Shown here: positions 16,642 to 24,257 of the stretch, piece by piece
Layout of the letters: the number at the start of each line of letters is the position of its first letter
Numbering within the stretch: position 1 is the stretch's first letter
Source of the DNA: Phenylobacterium sp.
GTDB taxonomy: Bacteria; Pseudomonadota; Alphaproteobacteria; Caulobacterales; Caulobacteraceae
Assembly (NCBI RefSeq): GCF_030654915.1
Contig: NZ_JAURWM010000094.1
Location: 1-32,156, forward strand
Length of the DNA stretch: 32,156 bases
Reading direction: 5' to 3'
Notes under the pieces: model-generated
What the model was told of the DNA's origin: nothing
The model's database searches: none
What the model saw: the letters and a program-made list of their open reading frames with translations, nothing else
Translations under genes and position numbers: made by a program

Positions 16642-17003
16642 AGTTCCGGACGAGGCTGGCTGAAGTCCACGACGGGCCTGACCTCGATGGAACCGATGGT
16701 CGCCAACGGATGACCGGCGGCGACGCGTGCGGCCTCATTGAGATCGGCGGCGTCGATCACGACGATCCCGCCCAGCATCTCCTTGGTTTCCATGAACGGG
16801 CCGTCGACCGTCGACATCTTCCCATCGCGCACCCGAACGGTGAGGGCGCCGTCCGGCATCTCAAGCGCTTCGCCGGTCACGAAGTGGCCGGTCTCCCTGA
16901 GCTTGTCGTCATGGTGCTCGCATTCGGCGAGGGCGGCGTTGGCCTCAGGGCCGCCGCCGAAGAGGATCTTGGGATCGTAGTAGATGAGGCAGGCGTAGCG
17001 CAT
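16638..17003 (-). CDS. YCII/DGPF-domain protein, ECF42 partner
   Basis: This is a 121-residue cytosolic protein of the YCII-related fold, carrying the DGPF motif at residues 67-70 (TVDGPFMETKE) and the family opening MRYACLIYY. DGPF proteins are the constant neighbours and main targets of ECF42 sigma factors; their chemistry is not established. A Shine-Dalgarno-like AGAGAG lies about eight bases upstream of ATG 17003. An ECF42-type promoter lies at 17041-17067 and the ECF42 gene overlaps the 3' end, so this is the first gene of a self-controlled two-gene operon. Confidence 0.93.
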   Translation of the reverse strand: MRYACLIYYDPKILFGGGPEANAALAECEHHDDKLRETGHFVTGEALEMPDGALTVRVRDGKMSTVDGPFMETKEMLGGIVVIDAADLNEAARVAAGHPLATIGSIEVRPVVDFSQPRPEL

Positions 17004-17040
17004 GTTCGAACTCTCTGTCGTGGGGCGGTGAATGCGACTT

Positions 17041-17067
17041 GTCGTTCGGGGCCGCAGATATTCGACA
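17041..17067 (-). promoter_or_regulatory. ECF42-signature promoter
   Basis: Read on the minus strand, TGTCGA (17062-17067) is followed by a 17-base spacer and CGAC (17041-17044). This matches the motif reported for ECF42 factors, TGTCGA at -35 and CGA/TC at -10. Transcription would start about 30 bases before the DGPF gene. A second TGTCGA in the opposite orientation lies at 17094-17099, without a matching -10. Confidence 0.72.
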
Positions 17068-17119
17068 TGGCCGCGACATTTTCCCGAATATTTTGTCGAA
17101 GCGGCGCTGCGGCGCTGAC

Positions 17120-17380
17120 CTAGAACGGCCGGATCTTCGAGACGTCTATCGCCGGTTCGAACAGGATGCGGGGCGAGACGTGCAGGGCGGCGGTCAGGGC
17201 GTGGAGTTGGGCCGAGCCCAGTCTTAGCCGGCCGTGTTCGGCCATGGAGAGTTCAGCGTGGCTGAGCTGGACCTCGTCGGCCAGCCGTTCGAGCCCGAGT
17301 CCACGGGCTTCCCGGATCGCTCTCAATCTTCGGCCGAGGACTTCGAGGTCCGCGTTCACCGGAGGCAGTGAGATGATCAT
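17120..17380 (-). CDS. Small XRE-family DNA-binding protein
   Basis: This has 86 residues and consists of little more than one helix-turn-helix domain (about 14-70: LGRRLRAIREARGLGLERLADEVQLSHAELSMAEHG). A short tail has ILFEPAIDVSKI. There is no effector domain. It lies 116 bases upstream of the DGPF-ECF42 operon on the same strand and is divergent from the transporter gene. It could control either or be a lone regulator; no toxin partner is visible next to it. ATG 17380 is the only reasonable start. Confidence 0.8.
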   Translation of the reverse strand: MIISLPPVNADLEVLGRRLRAIREARGLGLERLADEVQLSHAELSMAEHGRLRLGSAQLHALTAALHVSPRILFEPAIDVSKIRPF

Positions 17381-17570
17381 TGCTCATCCCTCCCGTCGCC
17401 ATCGCAGAAGCCAGACGACGGTGAAAGCTAGGACGAACAAGGATGGCTGCCAACCGAATTGAAAAGCCCATATGGAGGTCCTGGCGCCCGCGGCGGGGGC
17501 GAAATTGGGTCGCGATTTCAATCAGGACGAAAACCAGTTCCGACTTTGGCCGTCGTCGCACTAGGTTCGC

Positions 17571-18836
17571 GTGATGGCCAAGCTACCGACAGCGTTCCGT
17601 TTCGTGGGCGCGCAACCAACCTTGCGGATCGTGTTCAGTCTCGTGGCCGGTCTGTGCATGGGCGCGGCCATGGCCGGGCATCCGCTCATGGCGCGGATTC
17701 TGGCCGTGGCGGATCCGGTCGGCGGCATGTGGCTCGACGCATTGCGCATGACCATCGTGCCCCTGGTGTTCTCGTTGCTGGTCGTGGGCGTCGCCTCGGC
17801 GGCGGGGACCGCGGCGGCGGGGGGAACAGCGGCGCGCGCGCTAGGCCTGTTCGCCTTGCTATTGCTCGGCTCGGCGACCTTCGCGGCCATCGCCGTCACC
17901 GGCGTGCTGGCGGTCTGGCCAGCCCCGATCGAGGCGGTGGCGGGGCTTCGCGACGCCGCCGGACACTCGAGCGCCAAGGTTCCCGACTTCCCCGCCATGT
18001 CCGCTTGGCTGCGGGCCTTCATTCCGACCAACCCGATCCAGGCCGCCGCCGAGACGAGCATCGCGCCGATGGTGGTGTTCGCGCTGCTGTTCGGTCTGGC
18101 GGTCACACGGATCAAGACCGAGCTGAAAACCGCCCTGCTGCAGGTCTTCGACGGCATCGTGGAAGCGATGCTGGTCCTCGTCCACTGGGTCCTGCTGCTG
18201 GCGCCCATCGGGGTGTTCGCCCTGGCTTTGATGGTCGGTGCCAAGGCGGGCTTTGGGGCCGTCGGCGCGCTCGGCCACTATATCTTACTGCTGTCGGGGG
18301 TGTGTATCGCGATCGCCCTGCTGGCCTATCTGATCGCGCTGCTGGCGGGAGTCTCATTGTTTTCCTTCGCCAGGGCCGTGGCTCCGGCCCAGGCGGTGGG
18401 GTTCTCGACCCAGTCGTCCATCGCTTCGCTGCCGGCGATGATCGAGGGCGCGCAGCAGTTGGGGGTCCCCGAGCATATCCGGGCCGTCGTACTGCCCCTG
18501 GCCGTCTCGCTCTTCCGGATATCGAGCCCGGCGGCGAATTTGAGCGTCGCGATCTACTGCGCCCACGTCTACGGCGTGCACCTGAATCCCGCCGTCCTGG
18601 TGGCCGGGATCGCGGTGGCGGCCGTCATCAGCCTGGCCTCGGTCGGACTGCCCGGCCAGATCACCTTCTTCACCACCACCGGGCCGATTTGCCTGATCAT
18701 GGGGGTGCCGCTTGATCTGCTGCCGATCCTGCTGGCGGTGGAGACGATCCCGGACATCTTCCGGACCGTGGCCAATGTGACCGCCGACGTCGCGGTCACC
18801 TGCCTAGCCAAGGGCGCAGAGGACGACGACGCGTGA
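17571..18836 (+). CDS. Dicarboxylate/amino-acid:cation symporter (DAACS family)
   Basis: This is an inner-membrane symporter of 421 residues related to GltP/DctA. The hairpin-1 region is GFSTQSSIASLPAM, resembling the family serine-rich loop. Hairpin 2 is VGLPGQITFFTTTGP. The last core helix, with DIFRTVANVTAD, keeps the D, R, N and D seen in the family. The helix-7 NMDGT sodium motif is replaced by NLSVA, so cation coupling or substrate may differ from classical glutamate carriers. Start is GTG 17571 or ATG 17574. Its stop overlaps a TetR gene start (GTGA), suggesting local control. Confidence 0.9.
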   Translation: MMAKLPTAFRFVGAQPTLRIVFSLVAGLCMGAAMAGHPLMARILAVADPVGGMWLDALRMTIVPLVFSLLVVGVASAAGTAAAGGTAARALGLFALLLLGSATFAAIAVTGVLAVWPAPIEAVAGLRDAAGHSSAKVPDFPAMSAWLRAFIPTNPIQAAAETSIAPMVVFALLFGLAVTRIKTELKTALLQVFDGIVEAMLVLVHWVLLLAPIGVFALALMVGAKAGFGAVGALGHYILLLSGVCIAIALLAYLIALLAGVSLFSFARAVAPAQAVGFSTQSSIASLPAMIEGAQQLGVPEHIRAVVLPLAVSLFRISSPAANLSVAIYCAHVYGVHLNPAVLVAGIAVAAVISLASVGLPGQITFFTTTGPICLIMGVPLDLLPILLAVETIPDIFRTVANVTADVAVTCLAKGAEDDDA

Positions 18837-19522
18837 GCCGCGCCGCGCCGACGCCGCCGTCCCTAGGGCGCGGCCGCCGCCGAAAGGGGGAAGGGGCCGA
18901 TTTGCGCGCCGTGATCCTGGACGCTGCCGAACTGCTCTTCGCCGGGCACGGTTTCCACGGGGTCACCACCCGCCAGGTCGCCGCGGAGGCCGGCGTCGAC
19001 ACCGCCCTGATCCACTATTATTTCGGCACCAAACGCGGGTTGTTCGATGCAGTCTTCTCACGCCGGGCCGAGATCCTGAACGCCGAACGCCTGGTGGCCA
19101 TGGCCGCCTATGAGGCCGCATGTCCTGGCGCAATGACCACGCGCGGCGTGATGGAGGCCTTCATCGGGCCGCTGATCGAGCGTTCATTGACCGGAGAGGC
19201 GGGCTGGAAGAACTATTTCCGGCTGGTGGCGCTGGTCAACAACACCCCGGCTTGGGGCGGGGAGACGATGAACCGGTTCTTCGACCCGGTGGTCCACCAG
19301 TTGGTCGCCGTGTTGAAGCGGACCATGCCCGAGGCGGAGCTCGAAGACCTCTATTGGGGCTATCAGTTCCTGACCGGGTCGATGATGCTGGCCCTCTCCG
19401 AAACTGGACGGATCGACCAGCTCTCGGGCGGTCTTTGCCGTTCGCGGGACCTGGAGGCGGTGAGGACGCGGTTGTTTGACTATTGCGCAGCCGGCTTCGA
19501 GGCGATCGTGAAGCCTCGCTAG
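18833..19522 (+). CDS. TetR/AcrR-family regulator
   Basis: This is a 229-residue regulator. A basic N-terminal tail (about 1-22) precedes the TetR helix-turn-helix domain (about 23-70: ILDAAELLFAGHGFHGVTTRQVAAEAGVDTALIHYYFGTKRGLF). A helical ligand-binding domain follows. The GTG start overlaps the transporter stop by four bases, so the two are translated together. The likely job is feedback control of the transporter or linked genes; the ligand is unknown. No obvious TetR palindrome is visible in the short gap upstream of the transporter. Confidence 0.92.
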   Translation: MSRAAPTPPSLGRGRRRKGEGADLRAVILDAAELLFAGHGFHGVTTRQVAAEAGVDTALIHYYFGTKRGLFDAVFSRRAEILNAERLVAMAAYEAACPGAMTTRGVMEAFIGPLIERSLTGEAGWKNYFRLVALVNNTPAWGGETMNRFFDPVVHQLVAVLKRTMPEAELEDLYWGYQFLTGSMMLALSETGRIDQLSGGLCRSRDLEAVRTRLFDYCAAGFEAIVKPR

Positions 19523-19715
19523 GGGACGCGGGGCGTGAAACATGCGATCTAATCGCGGCTGGATTCTATCTGTTGAGCACCTTGTTCTTCGATGGCGCGG
19601 CCACCGTGATGACGCGCGACGAGGTCGAATGACCGGGAGCGTTGCAGCCACGGCTCCGCCGCTATAGGTTCCGCCGCTCTGAACCCAAACGCCCATTCGC
19701 GCGGAGTCCCCTTAC

Positions 19716-20498
19716 GTGGTTGATGTCTTTGAAGAGGTCGAGGAGCAACTCCGCACCGACCGCTACAAGGCGCTTGCGCTGAAAATCCTGCCCGTGGTCG
19801 GCGGCCTGTTGGTCATCGCCCTGGTCATCGCGCTGGCTGTCTGGGGCTACCAGCACTTCCGAAACCAAGCCGCGGCCAAGGCTTCGGAGCAATACGCGCA
19901 GGCGATCGAGTCTTTTAACGCCGGGCGTCGCGACGAGGCGATCAGCCTGTGGAGCGAGGTCAGCAAGGGCTCGTCCAAGGCCTACAAGGCCCTGTCGCTG
20001 CAGCACCTTGGCGGCCTGAAACTGGCCGATAACAAGACCGCGGAAGCCGTGAAGCTGTTCGATGAGGCCGCAGAGGCCGCGCCGAACGACATTCTCGGCG
20101 ATTCGGCTCGCCTCAAATCCGCCTTCGCCTTGCTGGACACGGCTCCTTACAAGGACATGGAGGCGCGCCTGACGCCGCTTACGAAAGAAGGCCGTCCCTA
20201 TCGCGCTGAAGCTCGCGAAGCGCTCGCCTTCTCCAAGCTGATGGCTGGCGATCTCGCCGGCGCGCGCAGCGACTTCAGCTTGATCACGCTGATGGCCGAC
20301 GCGGGCGAAGCCGCCCGGGCTCGCGCCCAGGCTGGCCAGGCCCTGATCGATTCCGGCTCGGCCAAGGCCGTGCCGGCCGCCGTGAAGGCCGCCTTGGCCC
20401 TGCCGCCGCCCGTTCAAATTCCGCCTGGCGCGCTCGCGCCTGGCGCTCCCCAATCCGCCCCGCCTGCGCAACAACAGCCAGCCCCCGGACCCCAATGA
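19716..20498 (+). CDS. YfgM-like TPR membrane protein
   Basis: This has 260 residues. A short cytosolic N-terminus (VDVFEEVEEQLRTDR) is followed by one membrane helix (about 25-46) and a periplasmic helical TPR-like domain (about 50-220). The tail is proline-, alanine- and glutamine-rich (about 225-260). Order and topology match YfgM, the ancillary SecYEG subunit that works with periplasmic chaperones, and the order yfgM-bamB-der is as in enterobacteria. GTG 19716 has a GGAG upstream. Its stop overlaps the bamB-like start by four bases (ATGA). The low-complexity tail is unlike E. coli YfgM. Confidence 0.86.
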   Translation: MVDVFEEVEEQLRTDRYKALALKILPVVGGLLVIALVIALAVWGYQHFRNQAAAKASEQYAQAIESFNAGRRDEAISLWSEVSKGSSKAYKALSLQHLGGLKLADNKTAEAVKLFDEAAEAAPNDILGDSARLKSAFALLDTAPYKDMEARLTPLTKEGRPYRAEAREALAFSKLMAGDLAGARSDFSLITLMADAGEAARARAQAGQALIDSGSAKAVPAAVKAALALPPPVQIPPGALAPGAPQSAPPAQQQPAPGPQ

Positions 20499-21886
20499 CG
20501 CATATGCGCCGTACCAGCCTGCTTGCTCTCCTTCTCACGGCCAGTGTCGCCGTGAGCGGCTGCTCGTCGATCAGCAAGATGAACCCCTTCAACAAGGGTG
20601 ACGACGGTCCGACGGAAACGGCGGCCGAGGGCGAGCGCATCGCCATCGTGGCGGCTGACCAGACGCTGGAAGTGGCCGAAGCCCTGAAGGGCGCCGACTT
20701 CTTCCTGCCGACGCCTGAGGTCAATGCGAGCTGGTCCCAGGCTGGCGGTTCGCCCGATCAGACGACAAACCATCCGGAAGCCGGCGGTTCGTTGAGCGTC
20801 GCCTGGAAGCGTGGCTTTGGCGACGGCTCCAATCGCGGCTCTCACGTCACCGCTCCGCCGGTGGCGGCCGACGGCAAGGTGTTCGTGATGGATGGCGGGG
20901 CCGCGGTCTCGGCCATCGATGGTCAAACCGGAGCGGTGCTCTGGAAAGCTGATCTGCGTCCGGGCTCGCGCCGGGACAAGGAAGCCTTTGGCGGCGGCCT
21001 GGCCTTCGTCGACGGCAAGCTCTACGTCACATCCGGCTACCGCTTCGCGGCCCAGCTCGACGCCAACACCGGCGCCGTGCTGTGGAAAACCACCACCGAG
21101 CAGCCGCTGCACGCCGCGCCGACCGTTTCGGGCGGTCGCCTGTTCGTGGTCGCGGTGGACAACACCCTGCTGACCTTCGACACGGCCACCGGCGCGGCCG
21201 GCTGGAACTATCAGGCGCTGTCGGAGCCCGCCCGCATCCTGGCGGCGTCGAGCCCGGCCGTGGCCGGCGACACCGTCGTGGCGTCGTTCGGTTCGGGTGA
21301 ACTGGTCGCCCTGCGCGCGGCCAACGGCAACGACCTGTGGAACGAGGCGCTCAGCCGCGCCAACCGCAACAACGCCCTGTCCGAGATCCGCGACATCGCC
21401 GGCCGTCCGGTTATCTATCAAGGCGACGTGTTCGCGGTGAGCCATTCGGGCGTCTTCGCGGCGACCGACCTGCGCACCGGCCAGGCGCGCTGGAGCCTGC
21501 CGGTGACCGGCATCACCACCCCTTGGCCGGCGGGCGACGTCGTCTATGTCGTCTCCAAGGCCGGCGAAGTGATCTGCGTCGCTCGTGAAAGCGGCCAGAT
21601 CTACTGGATCCGCGATCTCGGCGAAGGCCGCGAAAAGCGCGCGGGCGGCTTCATGGGCGTCGGCAAGAAGAACTTCACCACCCGGCCGATCTGGTCGAGC
21701 CCGCTGCTGGCCTCCAACCGCGTGATCGTGGCGGGGCAGACCGGCGAACTGGTGGCGTTGAATGCGAGAACCGGGGAGGTCGAAAAGACCGTCAACCTCG
21801 GCTCGCCGACGCTGCTTGGCCCGATCGCGGCCAATGGTACCATCTATGTCGTGACGGATGAGGCTCAACTCATCGCGCTGCGCTAA
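20495..21886 (+). CDS. bamB: Outer-membrane assembly lipoprotein BamB-like (PQQ beta-propeller)
   Basis: This has 463 residues. A lipoprotein signal (RRTSLLALLLTASVAVSGC) places the lipidated cysteine at C23. Repeated propeller blades follow, with motifs such as IDGQTGAVLWKADL, LDANTGAVLWKTT and LNARTGEVEKTV. BamB helps the BAM complex insert outer-membrane beta-barrels. The protein is longer than E. coli BamB (392), mainly because of an N-terminal linker before the propeller, as expected in alphaproteobacteria. It is coupled to the TPR gene by a four-base overlap, and der follows after 21 bases. Confidence 0.92.
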   Translation: MTHMRRTSLLALLLTASVAVSGCSSISKMNPFNKGDDGPTETAAEGERIAIVAADQTLEVAEALKGADFFLPTPEVNASWSQAGGSPDQTTNHPEAGGSLSVAWKRGFGDGSNRGSHVTAPPVAADGKVFVMDGGAAVSAIDGQTGAVLWKADLRPGSRRDKEAFGGGLAFVDGKLYVTSGYRFAAQLDANTGAVLWKTTTEQPLHAAPTVSGGRLFVVAVDNTLLTFDTATGAAGWNYQALSEPARILAASSPAVAGDTVVASFGSGELVALRAANGNDLWNEALSRANRNNALSEIRDIAGRPVIYQGDVFAVSHSGVFAATDLRTGQARWSLPVTGITTPWPAGDVVYVVSKAGEVICVARESGQIYWIRDLGEGREKRAGGFMGVGKKNFTTRPIWSSPLLASNRVIVAGQTGELVALNARTGEVEKTVNLGSPTLLGPIAANGTIYVVTDEAQLIALR

Positions 21887-21907
21887 ACTCGGATAGAGCG
21901 TGACGCC

Positions 21908-23560
21908 ATGCCCATGCGGCTTGCAATTGTAGGGCGTCCGAATGTCGGTAAGTCGACGCTGTTCAACCGACTGGCGGGCCGCAAGCTCGCCATCGTCGAT
22001 GACCAGCCCGGCGTTACCCGCGACCGGCGCTTCGGCACCGGTCGAATCGGCGACCTGGACCTAGAACTGATCGACACCGCCGGCTTCGAGGACGTCACTG
22101 ACGACAGCCTCGAATCCCGCATGCGTCAGCAGACGATTTTGGCCATCGAAGAGGCCGACGTCGCGCTGTTCGTCGTCGACGCCCGCGATGGCGTGACGCC
22201 GATGGACGAGGTGTTCGCCGAAATCCTGCGCCGGCACGACAAGCCGGTGATCCTCGCGGCCAACAAGGCCGAGAGCAAGGCCAGCAACGTCGGCGTCAAT
22301 GAGGCCTTCGAGCTTGGTCTTGGTGAACCGATCGCGATCTCCGCCGAGCACGGCGAGGGCATGGCCGACCTCTACCAGGCGCTGCTCGCCGTCTGGCCCG
22401 AGATCGACGACGAAGCCGATGAAGAGGGCGAGAAGCCCATCCGCATCGCCATCGTCGGCCGTCCGAACGCCGGCAAGTCGACTCTGGTCAATAAGCTGAT
22501 CGGCGAAGACCGGCTGCTGACTGGTCCCGAGGCGGGCATCACCCGTGACGCCATCCCGGTCGACTGGACCTGGGACGACCGCGCCGTGCGGCTGGTCGAC
22601 ACCGCTGGCCTGCGCCGCAAGGCCAAGGTCCAGGAAAAGCTCGAGAAGCTCTCCACCGGTGACACAATCCGGGCGATCACCTTCGCCGAGATCGTGATCC
22701 TGGTGATGGACGCCACCCACCCGTTCGAAATCCAGGACCTGCAGATCGCCGACCTGGTCGAGCGTGAGGGCCGCGGGCTGGTCTTCTGCCTGGCCAAGTG
22801 GGACCTGATCGAAAACCAGGGCGCGACCCTGAAGGAGATCACCGAGGAGGCTGGCCGTCTGCTGCCGCAGCTTCGCGGATCGCCGGTCATCGCGCTTTCG
22901 GCCGAGACGGGGCGTCACCTCGACCGGCTGATGCCGGCGGTGTTCAAGGTCCACAACGACTGGTCGACCAAGGTGAAGACCCGCGACCTGAACGACTGGC
23001 TGAAGATGGCGCTGGAGCGTCACCCGCCGCCCGCCGTCGGCGGGCGTCGCGTGAAGCCGAAGTACATGGCGCAGACCAAGGCGCGCCCGCCAACCTTCGT
23101 ACTGTTCGCCAGCCGCGCCGACCAGTTGCCCGACCACTATCGCCGCTACCTAATCAACTCGCTGCGTGAGAGCTTCGAGATGCCGGGCGTGCCAATGCGG
23201 CTGACCGTCAAGTCGACGAAGAACCCCTATGCCGAGGGCGAGGACAAGGGCGGCCCGGCGCCGCGTTCACGCGTCCCCAACTTCGCGCCCAAGCTGGGCA
23301 AGAAGGTCGTGGAGCCGAAGGGCGTCGCCCGCACGCGCCTCGGCATGGCGCCTCTCGCCGACCCCGTTGTCGAGGCCGCCGAGAAGGTCAAGGCCAAGCC
23401 GAAACCGAAGGTGAAGCCGCGGAGCAAGCTGCTCTCGCCTGGCAAGCTGAAGGTGGGCGCGGGCCCAACGCCGAAGGGCCGCGCGCAGAAGCTCAATCGC
23501 CCCGGCGTTAAGCCGAAGCGAGCTTCCCGGCCGCTTTCCAATCGGAAAAACGGACGTTGA
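21908..23560 (+). CDS. der: Ribosome-associated GTPase Der (EngA)
   Basis: This is an essential tandem GTPase for 50S subunit maturation. The first G domain opens at RLAIVGRPNVGKS and the second near residue 180 at IAIVGRPNAGKS. A KH-like domain follows (about 360-445, ending around FVLFASRADQLPDHYRRYLINSLRE). The 550 residues exceed the usual 440-490. The excess is a lysine-, proline- and arginine-rich tail (about 470-550), probably disordered and RNA-contacting. The last 53 bases overlap the 3' end of the convergent SDR gene. It is the third gene of the TPR-bamB-der run. Confidence 0.96.
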   Translation: MPMRLAIVGRPNVGKSTLFNRLAGRKLAIVDDQPGVTRDRRFGTGRIGDLDLELIDTAGFEDVTDDSLESRMRQQTILAIEEADVALFVVDARDGVTPMDEVFAEILRRHDKPVILAANKAESKASNVGVNEAFELGLGEPIAISAEHGEGMADLYQALLAVWPEIDDEADEEGEKPIRIAIVGRPNAGKSTLVNKLIGEDRLLTGPEAGITRDAIPVDWTWDDRAVRLVDTAGLRRKAKVQEKLEKLSTGDTIRAITFAEIVILVMDATHPFEIQDLQIADLVEREGRGLVFCLAKWDLIENQGATLKEITEEAGRLLPQLRGSPVIALSAETGRHLDRLMPAVFKVHNDWSTKVKTRDLNDWLKMALERHPPPAVGGRRVKPKYMAQTKARPPTFVLFASRADQLPDHYRRYLINSLRESFEMPGVPMRLTVKSTKNPYAEGEDKGGPAPRSRVPNFAPKLGKKVVEPKGVARTRLGMAPLADPVVEAAEKVKAKPKPKVKPRSKLLSPGKLKVGAGPTPKGRAQKLNRPGVKPKRASRPLSNRKNGR

Positions 23561-24257
23561 CCTTGGGCAGGCCCAGGTCCGCCTGAGCCAGTTCGACGAT
23601 CAGCGGGCCGATTTCCGAGGGGTGGGGCAGGCTCATCGGATCCTCGCCCGGCATGGCCTCGGCGCGCATCTGGGTCCGCATCGTGCCCGGATCGACCAGC
23701 ATGGCGCGAATGTCGGTGTTCTCGAGCTCGTCGGCCCAAGTCCGGACCAGATGCTCGAGCGCGGCCTTTGACGCGCCATAGGGGCCCCAGAACGCCTTCG
23801 GACGCTCGACGCGGCCCGTGGTGAAGAAGATGCCGCGGCCGGCGGTGGATTCCCGCAGCAGGCGCTCGGTCGAGCGGATCAGGCGATAGCTCGCGGTGAC
23901 GTTGGTGGCGAACACCTTGTCCCACATGCTCGGATCGATGTGCGAGACCGGCGTCAGGCCGCCGAGGATCGCGGCGGCGTGGACGAGGATGTCCAGGCGC
24001 TGGAAACGCTGGTGGATGGCCAGGCCCAGGGCGTCGATGTCGTTACCCTTGGTCAGGTCGAGCGGCACCAGGGTGGCCGGCTTGCCGGTCGCGGTCTTGA
24101 TCTCGTCGTCCAGCTCTTCCAGCGCGCCCTGGCTGCGGCCAACGGCGACGACGTGGGCGCCGGCCTGGGCGAGCGCCAGGGCGCTGGCGCGGCCAATGCC
24201 GCGAGTGGCGCCGGTGACCAGGGCGATGCGGCCGTCGAGGGGAAGTGTCTCAGTCAT
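23508..24257 (-). CDS. Short-chain dehydrogenase/reductase (YciK-like)
   Basis: This is a cytosolic NAD(P)-dependent SDR of 249 residues. The cofactor loop is TGATRGIG (15-22), N119 lies in ATNVT, and the catalytic Y160 and K164 lie in YGASK. The position usually held by the catalytic serine, 13 residues before the tyrosine, is threonine (T147). The substrate is unknown. It is the last gene of the radA-cvpA-purF-transporter-SDR chain, overlapping the transporter gene by eight bases. Its 3' end overlaps der by 53 bases on the other strand. Confidence 0.92.
   Translation of the reverse strand: MTETLPLDGRIALVTGATRGIGRASALALAQAGAHVVAVGRSQGALEELDDEIKTATGKPATLVPLDLTKGNDIDALGLAIHQRFQRLDILVHAAAILGGLTPVSHIDPSMWDKVFATNVTASYRLIRSTERLLRESTAGRGIFFTTGRVERPKAFWGPYGASKAALEHLVRTWADELENTDIRAMLVDPGTMRTQMRAEAMPGEDPMSLPHPSEIGPLIVELAQADLGLPKVNVRFSDWKAAGKLASA

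Noticed and set aside
17120..17380. Toxin-antitoxin pair based on the small XRE protein
   Set aside because: No adjacent small toxin-like gene; the neighbours are a DGPF operon and a transporter.
17472..17564. 30-codon frame upstream of the DAACS symporter, a possible leader peptide
   Set aside because: No Shine-Dalgarno, no run of regulatory codons and no attenuator hairpin after it.
19542..19667. 41-codon frame in the gap before the TPR gene
   Set aside because: No ribosome site and no resemblance to a known protein; it overlaps other equally open frames.
20414..21868. 484-codon minus-strand frame opposite bamB
   Set aside because: Antisense shadow of the beta-propeller gene; no motif or sensible composition.
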